64,000 bases of DNA from contig CAZKKI010000072.1 of assembly GCA_964553325.1 (NCBI GenBank), forward strand, positions 22,373-86,372, in the 5' to 3' direction. Positions 45,028-53,395 of this stretch are shown in pieces; within the stretch, counting starts at the first letter, position 1, and every line of letters begins with the position of its first letter. A model generated the notes under the pieces. That model worked only from the letters and a program-made list of their open reading frames with translations, was not told the DNA's origin and did no database searches. This DNA comes from BMS3ABIN04 sp964553325. GTDB lineage: Bacteria; Bacteroidota; Ignavibacteria; Ignavibacteriales; Melioribacteraceae. The position numbers were made by a program, and so were the translations under genes.

Positions 45028-46631
45028 AATCTCTGCGTAACGTTAAAGAACAAATTGGAATAGGAAGATTTCTCTTCAAAAGTTCCTTCGTAACTAATCG
45101 AAAACGAAAGCTTACGCGTAAATCTAAATGATAAATCGATTAGCGCCGTGTTTCTTTTCAATTTTCGATCGAGCGCAGGAAAAACATAACTCAGATTTCT
45201 CAATCCCGCTGTAACATACAGCAAACCGTTCAGCAACTCTTTTGAGAACCGGACTCCGATAATTTCACCGTTAAGATAATTTGTACTCAAATTAATATAA
45301 CTGGCATTTGCCGAAATATTCATAAGTGGAATTTTAGAATGCGTTACGGAAACCCCGATGTTTTTAGTCGGTAGTTTATCGCCTTTTCTGAATCTGTAAC
45401 CAGCATAAACCGATGCGAAAATATATTTTATCGGTCTAAAGTTTATACGTACCCTTACACCTTGTCTAATTGCATTTTGAATTAATCTATCGATATAACT
45501 TTTATATGTTTCGTAATAAATTACGTTTTTTCTGGCGTCATAAGATGTGTTTAATGTAATCCAACGAGCCGGCGAATAACGCAATGAAATAAAAATGTTT
45601 GTTAAATACGGTTCGTGTGAAGTCGTTCCGTGATAATGCTTGAAAAAATCAACTTCTGTCGAAAAGAAAAGGTGAACCGATTTAATAATATGGTTTGAAT
45701 GTTGAAAATAAATGAATCTTCTATCCGTAGTGTTGCCGTTCATTTGTTGAACAATTGACAAAGTATTTATCGTTTTACCGTACCCTAACGAATCTTCTCT
45801 GGTAACGTAAATCCCCATTTCAAGAAGTTTTAAATTATATCCATAATCTTCATAATGCGGTCTTGAGCCCAAAATTCCACCGATATAATATCCATTAAAT
45901 TTTGTTTCCAGTTGTAAACCGTCTATTGCACCTATGTTTGAAAGCTTTCTGTTGATTTTTCTTCCAATAGTAAAATTCGTCGTTTTATTAAATTCGTATC
46001 GTACAGCTAAATCATATATTTTCAATGCATCTCCCAAATGCTGATGTACATAACTCCATTGGTCGCTTCTGTAACGAAACGTTAAATAAGAAGAAAAAGA
46101 TAATTTACTTCCTTTAATATTATTAGCGTAAAACGAAAGAGAATGCCTCCAATGTTGGTAGTCGTTTTGTTCAATTATATTTGAAAAATTCGAATAACCG
46201 GAAAGGCTGTATTTTCCGTAATATTCCGGTTCTGTTCGTTTGAAATTTTTTACCTTTAAAGTTTTGATATTTTTAGGTTTTTCATTTTGTGTTAGAACCG
46301 GTTTATCTTCGGATATCATCTCTTCCGTTTGATGTGCGACGGTTTTCGGTACAAATGCGTAAACTCTTCTTCCCTTTTTAATTCTTTTGCCAATTAATTT
46401 CGTTGCGCATGATCTTGATGATTTCTTTACCACTATTAACTTTGGATAATATTTTTCCCGGTATTTAATAAATAAAGTATCGCCAATGTTTATGCGACCG
46501 GTTCCGGAAAAGTTTACATAGTAATATTGAGACGATATAAATTCAACTTTTCCTATTACTTTTTCCTTTCCGGCTTTCTGACCGAAAACCGTAATTGTAA
46601 GCATGAAAAAACACAATAAAGTCTTCTTCAT
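45024..46631 (-). CDS. Outer-membrane beta-barrel of the multihaem cytochrome cluster
   Basis: A 535-residue protein with a signal peptide (to about residue 17, ITVFG). An N-terminal 80-residue SH3-like beta domain follows (VIGKVEFISSQYYYVNFSGT). Then, after a basic linker, come about 370 residues of alternating aromatic strands typical of a barrel (YGKYSLSGYSNFSNII; KLSFSSYLTFRYRSDQWSY), ending FNVTQRF with the C-terminal Phe of outer-membrane proteins. It starts one base inside the end of the 31-haem gene, so it is translated with it. By analogy with MtrB-type porins it could house or guide a cytochrome; no sequence identity to MtrB is claimed. Confidence 0.75.
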   Translation of the reverse strand: MKKTLLCFFMLTITVFGQKAGKEKVIGKVEFISSQYYYVNFSGTGRINIGDTLFIKYREKYYPKLIVVKKSSRSCATKLIGKRIKKGRRVYAFVPKTVAHQTEEMISEDKPVLTQNEKPKNIKTLKVKNFKRTEPEYYGKYSLSGYSNFSNIIEQNDYQHWRHSLSFYANNIKGSKLSFSSYLTFRYRSDQWSYVHQHLGDALKIYDLAVRYEFNKTTNFTIGRKINRKLSNIGAIDGLQLETKFNGYYIGGILGSRPHYEDYGYNLKLLEMGIYVTREDSLGYGKTINTLSIVQQMNGNTTDRRFIYFQHSNHIIKSVHLFFSTEVDFFKHYHGTTSHEPYLTNIFISLRYSPARWITLNTSYDARKNVIYYETYKSYIDRLIQNAIRQGVRVRINFRPIKYIFASVYAGYRFRKGDKLPTKNIGVSVTHSKIPLMNISANASYINLSTNYLNGEIIGVRFSKELLNGLLYVTAGLRNLSYVFPALDRKLKRNTALIDLSFRFTRKLSFSISYEGTFEEKSSYSNLFFNVTQRF

Positions 46632-49009
46632 CAGTTCCTCATTCTTTTAATGTGTACCGGCAAAGGTATACCTCCGTCTTCCTTCCCGTCCGGATGGCAA
46701 TCGTAACAAGCATTACTGTCGTACGAATAACCCGAAACTTCTTTGTGTTTATCATCCATTTTGGTTTGCGAATGTTCATGACAACTTAAACAAGTGAATT
46801 GACTGTAATCGTTTTGGTTTTCATGACAATCTGAACAATTATCCCATTTGTTATTGTGCTTTCCGGAATATATCGGGAAATATTGATTATCGTGATCGAA
46901 AGTGGACGGTTTCCATGCTGTTTCGGAATGACACGATTCGCAATCGGTGGAAAAACCGTTGGATTGATGAGGCGGATCGTTCGTGTTTTCATAATCCGCT
47001 TGATGGCAACCGTAACAGGTGTTCGGCGTATTCGTGTAATCACCGTTATGACATTTTGCACAATTATCGGAAATGGCTGCATGTGCACCGTTCAGAACGT
47101 AATAAGCATTATGTACGGGAAATTCGGCAGGTTTCCAATCCGGTTCTGTTGTATGACATGTTTCGCATTGATTTGTTAATCCTAAACTACTATGATCCGG
47201 GTTGTTCGTGTTTTGAAAATCATTACTATGACACGAATTACAATCGCTCGGCGTTCCCGTATATCCGTTTGTATGACATTGATTACAATCAGTGTTTTGA
47301 TGGGCGCCGGTTAAGGGAAAATTTGTGTTTGCATGATCGAAATCAGCTTCTTTCCAATCGGTAGTGTTGTGACATTGTTCGCAAGTCGTCGGGTAACCTT
47401 GCGATACATGATTTCCCGCATTGTTGTATTGCTCTTGATGACAGCTATAACATAACGGTGATGTATCCGAAGTACTTCCTTTATGACAACTCGAACATTG
47501 CGGTAATTGGTGTCCGCCGATTAAATCAAAACCAGTACTACTGTGATTAAAAGTCGAAGGTTTCCAGTCGGTTGTATTATGGCAATCCTCACACTTGTTC
47601 GATATTCCCGCTTCTGTGTGTATAGGATTTGATGCATTTGAAAATTTGTCCTCATGGCACGCAAAACATTCAACAGGCGTACCGACATAACCCGTGCTGT
47701 GGCATTGTTCGCAGTCAGTATTTTGATGGGCACCGGTTAAGGGAAATGCTGTTTTCGAATGATCAACCGCTCCTTCTTTATCTCCTTGTGGATGACATGT
47801 TAAACATGCTTGACTTTCGTAAGCGTATCCGTCTATTCCATTGTGTTCATCATCCATTTTGGTTTGTGAATGTTCATGACAACTCAAACAAGTGAATTGA
47901 CTGTAATCGTTTTGGTTTTCATGACAATCTGAACAATTATCCCATTTGTTATTATGCTTTCCGGAATATATTGGGAAATATTGATTATCGTGATCGAACG
48001 TAGCAGGAGTCCACGCATTTACATTATGACACGATTCGCAATCCGTACCAAAGCCCGTGGATGAGTGATTAGGATTACTTGTCTGAATATATTGTGTTTC
48101 GTGACAGCTATAACAATCTGACGGTGTACCAGAATATCCGGTTGAATGACACTTCGCACACTCGTTACGAATTTTATTGTGAGCACCTATTAACGCAAAC
48201 ACTTGGTCATGAGTTTTAAAATCAGCAGGTTTCCAATCAGGATTTGTAGTATGACATTGAACACAATCGTGTGAAAAATCGGAATTTAAATGATCCGGAT
48301 CCGTTGTAGCGGCAAAGTTTTCTTGATGGCATGAATAACAATCTTGTGATAAACCCTCGAAGCCTTGTGTGTTATGGCAATCGAAGCAGTTACTGATTTT
48401 ATGTCCCAATGTAAGTGGGAAAAAATCGTGTACAAATTTAGCAGTTCTCCATTGTAAATCGGTTACGGAATGACACTGTTCGCATTCTTTGGAAAAATCC
48501 GCTGCAACGTGATTGGGATTTTGAGTATTTGTATAATCTTCTGAATGACAATCTTCACACCTAACTCCAAGTTGCTCGAAAACTAAATTCTCAATTGTTT
48601 TATGACACTGTTGACAATCTGCGGTGACATGAGCACCCAATAAAGGAAAGCGTCCGGCATTGTGAATTTCGTTTATGTTTTCAACCAACCAATTATTTGA
48701 ATTGTGGCATTGTTGACACTCTTTCTCAAGCGTATTTTGGTGAATATCGTAATGGCAATTGAAACACTTGTTTTTTGTTGTTACAAAATCAAGCGAAGTA
48801 TGGCAAGTTTGGCAATCCAGAACCGAATGCTGACCGGCTAATTCAAAGCCCGTTTTTGTATGATCGAAATTCAGTTTTTTAATATCGATTTTCCACGTAT
48901 CGGTTGAATGACATTCCGCACAGTCATAATTAAAATTTTCACCATGTGGCGATTGTGCAAAAAGCATTCCGAACGCAATAAAGAAAATTATGTATGACAA
49001 TTTATACAT
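46631..49009 (-). CDS. Multihaem c-type cytochrome with 31 CxxCH motifs
   Basis: A 792-residue secreted cytochrome. The signal peptide ends at about residue 19 (GMLFAQS). I count 31 CxxCH haem-attachment motifs, from CAECH to CYDCH, almost one per 25 residues. Many sit in a repeated module of the form F-D-H-x-x-T-x-F-x-L-x-G-x-H-x-x-x-x-C-x-x-C-H, whose extra histidines suit bis-His haem ligation. Such proteins conduct electrons over long distances. Two near-identical internal blocks occur (see the repeat entry). It starts with GAGGATAC eight bases before the ATG and overlaps the 20-haem gene by 22 bases. Export and haem insertion need a cytochrome c maturation system not seen here. Confidence 0.93.
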   Translation of the reverse strand: MYKLSYIIFFIAFGMLFAQSPHGENFNYDCAECHSTDTWKIDIKKLNFDHTKTGFELAGQHSVLDCQTCHTSLDFVTTKNKCFNCHYDIHQNTLEKECQQCHNSNNWLVENINEIHNAGRFPLLGAHVTADCQQCHKTIENLVFEQLGVRCEDCHSEDYTNTQNPNHVAADFSKECEQCHSVTDLQWRTAKFVHDFFPLTLGHKISNCFDCHNTQGFEGLSQDCYSCHQENFAATTDPDHLNSDFSHDCVQCHTTNPDWKPADFKTHDQVFALIGAHNKIRNECAKCHSTGYSGTPSDCYSCHETQYIQTSNPNHSSTGFGTDCESCHNVNAWTPATFDHDNQYFPIYSGKHNNKWDNCSDCHENQNDYSQFTCLSCHEHSQTKMDDEHNGIDGYAYESQACLTCHPQGDKEGAVDHSKTAFPLTGAHQNTDCEQCHSTGYVGTPVECFACHEDKFSNASNPIHTEAGISNKCEDCHNTTDWKPSTFNHSSTGFDLIGGHQLPQCSSCHKGSTSDTSPLCYSCHQEQYNNAGNHVSQGYPTTCEQCHNTTDWKEADFDHANTNFPLTGAHQNTDCNQCHTNGYTGTPSDCNSCHSNDFQNTNNPDHSSLGLTNQCETCHTTEPDWKPAEFPVHNAYYVLNGAHAAISDNCAKCHNGDYTNTPNTCYGCHQADYENTNDPPHQSNGFSTDCESCHSETAWKPSTFDHDNQYFPIYSGKHNNKWDNCSDCHENQNDYSQFTCLSCHEHSQTKMDDKHKEVSGYSYDSNACYDCHPDGKEDGGIPLPVHIKRMRN
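46751..46900 (-). repeat. Copy A of a 150-base internal repeat in the 31-haem cytochrome
   Basis: This stretch and 47849-47998 differ at only four positions, all C/T or G/A changes that leave all 50 encoded residues the same (from FDHDNQYFPIYSGKH to the SQTKMDD segment). The offset is 1,098 bases, or 366 codons, exactly in frame. Outside the block, similarity continues at a lower level on both sides. Confidence 0.95.
47849..47998 (-). repeat. Copy B of the 150-base internal repeat in the 31-haem cytochrome
   Basis: Partner of 46751-46900. The two haem motifs inside (CSDCH, CLSCH) are identical in sequence context. The near identity in an otherwise diverged repeat array suggests recent duplication or gene conversion. 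Confidence 0.95.
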
Positions 49010-50550
49010 CTAGTATCCTCAATTTTGTAACGAACAAATTGCACGTTGTCTTTTGTCTCCAGAAAATGGCATTTTGAGCATTCCACTTTTGCATGCGCTC
49101 CGTCCAATGAAAATGTTGTATTATTATGATCAAACAAAGCTGGTTCCCAATCTACAGTTGTATGACATTCGGTACATCTTTCATCTTTCCCTTTTCCGAA
49201 TTGAGCAAAGTGAATATCGTTATGACATTGTGTACAATTCGATTTTAAATCTTTGAAATGTTGAATTAAATTAGTTTTTTCATCTTTTTCAAAATGGCAC
49301 CCCGAACATTTTTGAGCTTTGTGTTTGCCTGTTAGTTTAAATTGTGTTTGTTCATGATTAAATGTTATATCTTGCCAACTCACAGTATTGTGACAACTTT
49401 CGCATTCCGTTTCGGAAAAATATTTTTCACTAATAAAAGACTGATGAATATTTACATGACAATTAACGCAATATTTCCCGTCTACTCTGAAACGCCATTT
49501 TTCAGCAGTTTTATGACAAGCATAACAAGGTAAAGCTTCGTGTGCGTTTCTCAATTTGAATTTTGTTTCGTTGTGTTTTTCGATTGTGAATTTGGAGGGA
49601 CTAAAACCGTTTTCGGTATGACAAACCGAACAATCACTTTCATCTCCGTCATCTGAAAACTCACCTTCATGGTAATCGGAATGACAATCCGCACAAAATC
49701 TGAATTTAGGTTTGAAACTTAAATTGCCTTTGTGGCACGTTTTGCAAGCTATATGTTTATGCTTACCGAGTAAAGGAAAGTTGGTCCTGCTATGATTAAA
49801 CGCCTTCATATTTTTCACTCTTCTAAACGATGCGGTTGTATGGCATGAACTGCATTTATTACCGAATTTCCCTTTGTGAATATCTTCGTGACACGATTTA
49901 CATGATGTGTACTTAACGTCCTTAAATTTCTGATACTTTTTCCCGTTTCTTCTTGTAATTGCGTGGCAACTAATACAATCGGTTTTTTTATGTTTGCCGG
50001 TTAATTTGTAATTTGTTTTATCATGATTGAACTTTACTGCCGGTTTGAAATTTTCTTCCGAATGACAACTTGAACAATCATCCCCCAAAGTAGCTTGATG
50101 AACGTCCTCGTGACAACTTTTGCAAGTTGTGTCAAGTCCTAAATAAGTTTTCTTCTTACTTTTTAGTTCCCTATCTCGTATGAATGCAGGTTTGTGACAT
50201 TTATTGCATTTAAGTTTCTCATGTTTCCCCATTAATATATAACCTGCTTCGGCATGATCGAATTTTGATTCGTCGAATCTTATAATTTGAAAACTTCTTC
50301 CGAAATGATCACCATGACATTTCCAACAATTTTCCTTCGCTACGGAATTGTTTGCATGATAGCCGCGTTTAATATTTATTAATTCTGCTATTTTCGTATG
50401 ACATTTCAAACATTTAAGATTATCAAGACTTTTACCGATAGCGTGACACTTAGTACAATTGCTCATTCCTTCCAAATCGGAGTGGACCTCGGCAAGTTCA
50501 CCCGGAGAAATTTGAGCTAACAAATTTCCGCTTAAAGTAAATATAACCAC
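48988..50550 (-). CDS. Multihaem c-type cytochrome with 20 CxxCH motifs
   Basis: A roughly 520-residue secreted cytochrome with 20 CxxCH motifs, from CTKCH to CINCH at the C-terminus. It has the same F-x-H...T-x-L-x-G-K-H spacing as its neighbour and the same CxxCHEDxH pairs. The GTG start at 50550 gives a signal (VIFTLSGNLLAQ) with no positive n-region. Reading the same frame upstream adds KALNTIFSWV, and an ATT at 50578-50580 preceded by GGAG seven bases away would complete a normal signal peptide. So an ATT start is possible. It overlaps the following cytochrome gene by 22 bases. Confidence 0.92.
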   Translation of the reverse strand: MVIFTLSGNLLAQISPGELAEVHSDLEGMSNCTKCHAIGKSLDNLKCLKCHTKIAELINIKRGYHANNSVAKENCWKCHGDHFGRSFQIIRFDESKFDHAEAGYILMGKHEKLKCNKCHKPAFIRDRELKSKKKTYLGLDTTCKSCHEDVHQATLGDDCSSCHSEENFKPAVKFNHDKTNYKLTGKHKKTDCISCHAITRRNGKKYQKFKDVKYTSCKSCHEDIHKGKFGNKCSSCHTTASFRRVKNMKAFNHSRTNFPLLGKHKHIACKTCHKGNLSFKPKFRFCADCHSDYHEGEFSDDGDESDCSVCHTENGFSPSKFTIEKHNETKFKLRNAHEALPCYACHKTAEKWRFRVDGKYCVNCHVNIHQSFISEKYFSETECESCHNTVSWQDITFNHEQTQFKLTGKHKAQKCSGCHFEKDEKTNLIQHFKDLKSNCTQCHNDIHFAQFGKGKDERCTECHTTVDWEPALFDHNNTTFSLDGAHAKVECSKCHFLETKDNVQFVRYKIEDTRCINCHT

Positions 50551-50567
50551 CCAAGAAAATATTGTAT

Positions 50568-51896
50568 TTAATGCTTTAATACTGCTTCTCCGAATTTTTT
50601 GGTAATCTTTATACCGATTTTTTCAAGGAATTTATTAGGAAGTTCCCCGCCGATGAAAACATACACCAGATCATTTTCTATTTCGGCAATTGTACCGTTC
50701 TGAAAATTCAAAATAACCTTGTCATGTGTGATTTCTTTGACCGTAGAATTGTAAAGCACATTTACTAATTTCAATTTTATTGCATCTTCTATTCTTTTAA
50801 AATTTTTCGGTTTCAACCTTTTGAATGAATTGGAGCGGTAAGATAAAGATACTTCGTTTCCCTCTTCGGCTAATAACAGAGCCGATTCAATTGCGGAATC
50901 TCCACCGCCAACAACTAAAATTTTCTTGTTATGAATTAATTCTGGTTCTAATAATTTGTAATAAACCTTTTCGGAATTTTCACCCGGTACACCTAATTTT
51001 CTCGGCGAACCCCTTCTGCCAATTGCCAATAAAACTTTTTGCGTCGTATATTCTTCTTGATTTGTGATTACCTTAAAGGAATTATCGTACTTTATAATTT
51101 CACTGACTTTTTCGTTTTCGTTTATCGATATTTTATTCTTAGCCAAAATCTCCGACCAGAGATCAATTAGTTCCGATTTTGTAGTTTCGTACAATTTCAC
51201 TTTTCCAAATAAAGGAATTTCAACCGGTGATGTCATTACAACTTTTGCGCGCGGAAAAGAAAAAACGGTTCCGCCAATACTATCTTGTTCAATTGTCAAA
51301 AAGTTCAAATTATGTTCGGCTGCTCTAAGTGTTGCGGCTATTCCTGCTGGTCCGGCACCGATAATTATTATATCGTATTTAGCACTATGTTTTTTTTCTA
51401 TTGACCGGACCATGCTGTCCACTGCTTTTTTCCCTTGTTCTATTGCATTTTTAATTAAACCCATTCCGCCAAGTTCTCCGGCAATATATATGCCTCTAAC
51501 ATTTGTTTCGTATTCGGGACTAACATGTGGTAATTCTACACCTCTCTTTTCTGTTCCCATAACCAACGTAATCGCTTCAACGGGACAAGCATGGAAACAT
51601 GCACCATGACCTACGCAATGAGAAGCATTGATAAGTTTCCCTTTTCCGTTTACTAATCCGATTATATCATTTTCCGGACAAGCAACAACGCACGCACCGC
51701 TTCCGATACAAATATCTTCGTTAATAACCGGATGTAGTGATACGGGTTCGTGAAAACCGTATTCTTTAGCACGTTTGATTTTCTCTAAGGTCTGCTTCGA
51801 TTCGTATTTGTGGGTTTTAAGGTATAAATAAAATATACCAATTATAATAACTGCAACTAATGTATAAATAATAATGTTTTCTAGGAATACTTCCAT
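50568..51896 (-). CDS. Membrane-anchored Fe-S/FAD NAD(P)-type oxidoreductase
   Basis: A 442-residue protein in three parts. Residues 8-26 are a membrane helix. Residues 50-115 form a ferredoxin-like domain with CIGSGACVVACPE and CVGHGACFHACPV, in which the usual second Cys of each motif is Ser66 or His97. Residues about 135-440 form a thioredoxin-reductase-like two-nucleotide domain (DIIIIGAGPAGIAATLRA for FAD; ILVVGGGDSAIESALLL for NAD(P)H), with no CxxC redox pair. I infer it links NAD(P)H or ferredoxin to the cytochromes encoded directly downstream. Its stop is 17 bases before the GTG of the 20-haem gene. Confidence 0.9.
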   Translation of the reverse strand: MEVFLENIIIYTLVAVIIIGIFYLYLKTHKYESKQTLEKIKRAKEYGFHEPVSLHPVINEDICIGSGACVVACPENDIIGLVNGKGKLINASHCVGHGACFHACPVEAITLVMGTEKRGVELPHVSPEYETNVRGIYIAGELGGMGLIKNAIEQGKKAVDSMVRSIEKKHSAKYDIIIIGAGPAGIAATLRAAEHNLNFLTIEQDSIGGTVFSFPRAKVVMTSPVEIPLFGKVKLYETTKSELIDLWSEILAKNKISINENEKVSEIIKYDNSFKVITNQEEYTTQKVLLAIGRRGSPRKLGVPGENSEKVYYKLLEPELIHNKKILVVGGGDSAIESALLLAEEGNEVSLSYRSNSFKRLKPKNFKRIEDAIKLKLVNVLYNSTVKEITHDKVILNFQNGTIAEIENDLVYVFIGGELPNKFLEKIGIKITKKFGEAVLKH

Positions 51897-51959
51897 TTTA
51901 TAATCTATTTATAAATGTAAAACAAGAAAAATGCCATTCAAAAACCATGTTTTTCGCAT

Positions 51960-51988
51960 ATTATAAGACATATTATCTTATTTATGAA
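51960..51988 (-). promoter_or_regulatory. Putative promoter of the oxidoreductase-cytochrome operon
   Basis: On the minus strand TTCATA, a 17-base spacer and TATAAT form a sigma-70-like promoter pointing at the oxidoreductase gene, about 60 bases upstream of its ATG. The -35 box is weak (four of six), which is usual for an activated promoter. The spacer contains the AATATGTCTTAT motif. Confidence 0.5.
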
Positions 51989-52013
51989 TCTAAAATGATA
52001 CAATATGTCTTAT
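51963..52013. promoter_or_regulatory. Inverted-repeat motif pair upstream of the redox operon
   Basis: ATAAGACATATT (51963-51974) and its exact reverse complement AATATGTCTTAT (52002-52013) stand 27 bases apart in the interval between the oxidoreductase and the b-type cytochrome genes. The first copy overlaps the putative -10/spacer region. A third copy, AAGACATATTAA, lies at 52962-52973 before the b-type cytochrome gene. The pattern suggests a shared operator, or possibly a looped hairpin. Confidence 0.55.
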
Positions 52014-52075
52014 TATCGTATATTAATCGGCAATCTTAATCCAAAGTTTAGATACCTAATAAATTTTAACGGAAA

Positions 52076-52954
52076 TCAGTTGAAAATCCAGACATAACCG
52101 AAAGTAATTGCCACACCTATGTGCACAATCATTATGATTAGCATGATGAGAGCAAATGGTAAATGTACTATGTGCCAAAACTTAAAAACACTTTGCAACA
52201 CTTGTAAATATTCAATTCTATTATTTAATAACATTTTTTGCTTTGTTAATTTTTTAATCTCCGCTATCTTTTTTGTTGTTACACCCGTTGTTTTTAATTC
52301 CCCAACTATCCGGTTCATGTTTTTCTTTCTTTCGAAATAATCTTTTATAATTATAAAAATTACGTTTCCAACCGACAAAGTTCCTTTATATCTTCTGTTT
52401 GCAATACTTTCAATTTCAAGTAATACGTCTTCCTTTACATTATAGAGGTTTCTTAGTTTTACCGAATATTCGTCGTTTATTTGCTGAATTTGTCTTAAAC
52501 TTAATTCCACTCCTTCAATTGTTCTCGGAATGCGTACATAAATAAACCTTCCTATTATTCCACTTAGAAATACTGCTATCATACTCCAAAAACTGATTGA
52601 AACAATCCCTCCGAATTTAAATGAAGTATGAAAAATAATTAGAATAGGTCCTAATGTGCATAAAAAGATATGGAATTCAAGCCAATGTTTAAGAATCCCT
52701 AATCTGTGAAAATATTTAACGCGTTTTCTTAACATATAAGTAACAACACCAATTAGCATCAGAAATGAACCAATAATACCTATACCGTGACCGATAAAAC
52801 CACCAGGTTTTAATTGATTGTGCAACGGAGAAAAAAAACGTTCTTCTATTGGTAATGAATAATAATCATATCCAAAGTAGATTAACAGAGCGGTTGTAAA
52901 AACCGTAACGGTGACGAAAAATGATATATATAATTTATGCTGAAGTCGCGTCAT
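52076..52954 (-). CDS. Five-helix membrane protein, candidate dihaem b-type cytochrome
   Basis: About 292 residues from the ATG at 52954. Five hydrophobic helices are seen (about 9-29, 51-75, 90-111, 115-142, 262-288). Histidines lie in or near them at about 56, 90, 95, 109, 261, 264 and 278 (GHGIGI; KHWLEFHIFL; FHTSF; WHIVHLPF; VHIG), the pattern expected of bis-His b-haem ligands. A charged helical domain (about 145-255) sits between helices 4 and 5. I do not recognise the exact family. Its location next to the Fe-S/FAD and cytochrome c genes supports a role in quinone oxidation or reduction. Confidence 0.65.
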   Translation of the reverse strand: MTRLQHKLYISFFVTVTVFTTALLIYFGYDYYSLPIEERFFSPLHNQLKPGGFIGHGIGIIGSFLMLIGVVTYMLRKRVKYFHRLGILKHWLEFHIFLCTLGPILIIFHTSFKFGGIVSISFWSMIAVFLSGIIGRFIYVRIPRTIEGVELSLRQIQQINDEYSVKLRNLYNVKEDVLLEIESIANRRYKGTLSVGNVIFIIIKDYFERKKNMNRIVGELKTTGVTTKKIAEIKKLTKQKMLLNNRIEYLQVLQSVFKFWHIVHLPFALIMLIIMIVHIGVAITFGYVWIFN

Positions 52955-52961
52955 CAAAAAA

Positions 52962-52973
52962 AAGACATATTAA
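52962..52973. promoter_or_regulatory. Third copy of the AAGACATATT motif
   Basis: AAGACATATTAA, seven bases upstream of the b-type cytochrome start codon (on the minus strand TTAATATGTCTT followed by TTTTTTGATG). It shares ten bases or more with the pair at 51963-52013. Its position near the start codon would suit a repressor or an mRNA-level effect. Confidence 0.45.
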
Positions 52974-53168
52974 CTGATTTATTAAAGGTTGGAATATAAG
53001 TTAAGAATAATATTCGTTAAAATCAGTATAAAATATTTTACATAAATAAAATAACCAAAAACTATTTACACAAATCAAAAAATATTATAACATTTTATTA
53101 GAATAGTATAACACGAATAAGCAATTAAACTATTATTTTATAATTGTAAAAATAAGGGAGAATTCATC

Positions 53169-53369
53169 ATGACTAAAAAAGAATTTAAAATTAACGGAAT
53201 GACGTGTCATCATTGTGTAAAAGCAATTGAAATTGAATTGGAAGAATTAGGTGTTAACTCGTATAAGGTTGAAATAGGTTCTGCTGTTGTAGAATACGAT
53301 GAAAGCAAAATTTCGGAAGATCAAATAACCAACGCCATTTCCGAAGCCGGTTACCAAGTAGTAAATTAG
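53169..53369 (+). CDS. copZ: CopZ-like heavy-metal-associated chaperone
   Basis: A 66-residue HMA-domain protein, a Cu(I) carrier that delivers copper to the ATPase encoded 26 bases downstream. The metal site is GMTCHHCVKAIE (Cys13, Cys16); the rest follows the ferredoxin-like fold (VEIGSAVVEYDESKI; AISEAGYQVV). GGGAG precedes the ATG. Confidence 0.93.
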   Translation: MTKKEFKINGMTCHHCVKAIEIELEELGVNSYKVEIGSAVVEYDESKISEDQITNAISEAGYQVVN

Positions 53370-53395
53370 CTATCACTCAAAATACAGAAAGCAAT

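Noticed and set aside
46631..49009. Regular repeats that could suggest a CRISPR-like array
   Set aside because: Repeat units are in frame, encode CxxCH modules, vary in sequence and have no spacer structure.
46786..49533. Several antisense frames across the cytochrome genes, some over 100 codons
   Set aside because: They are by-products of the regular CxxCH codon pattern, which keeps stop codons out of other frames; no family character.
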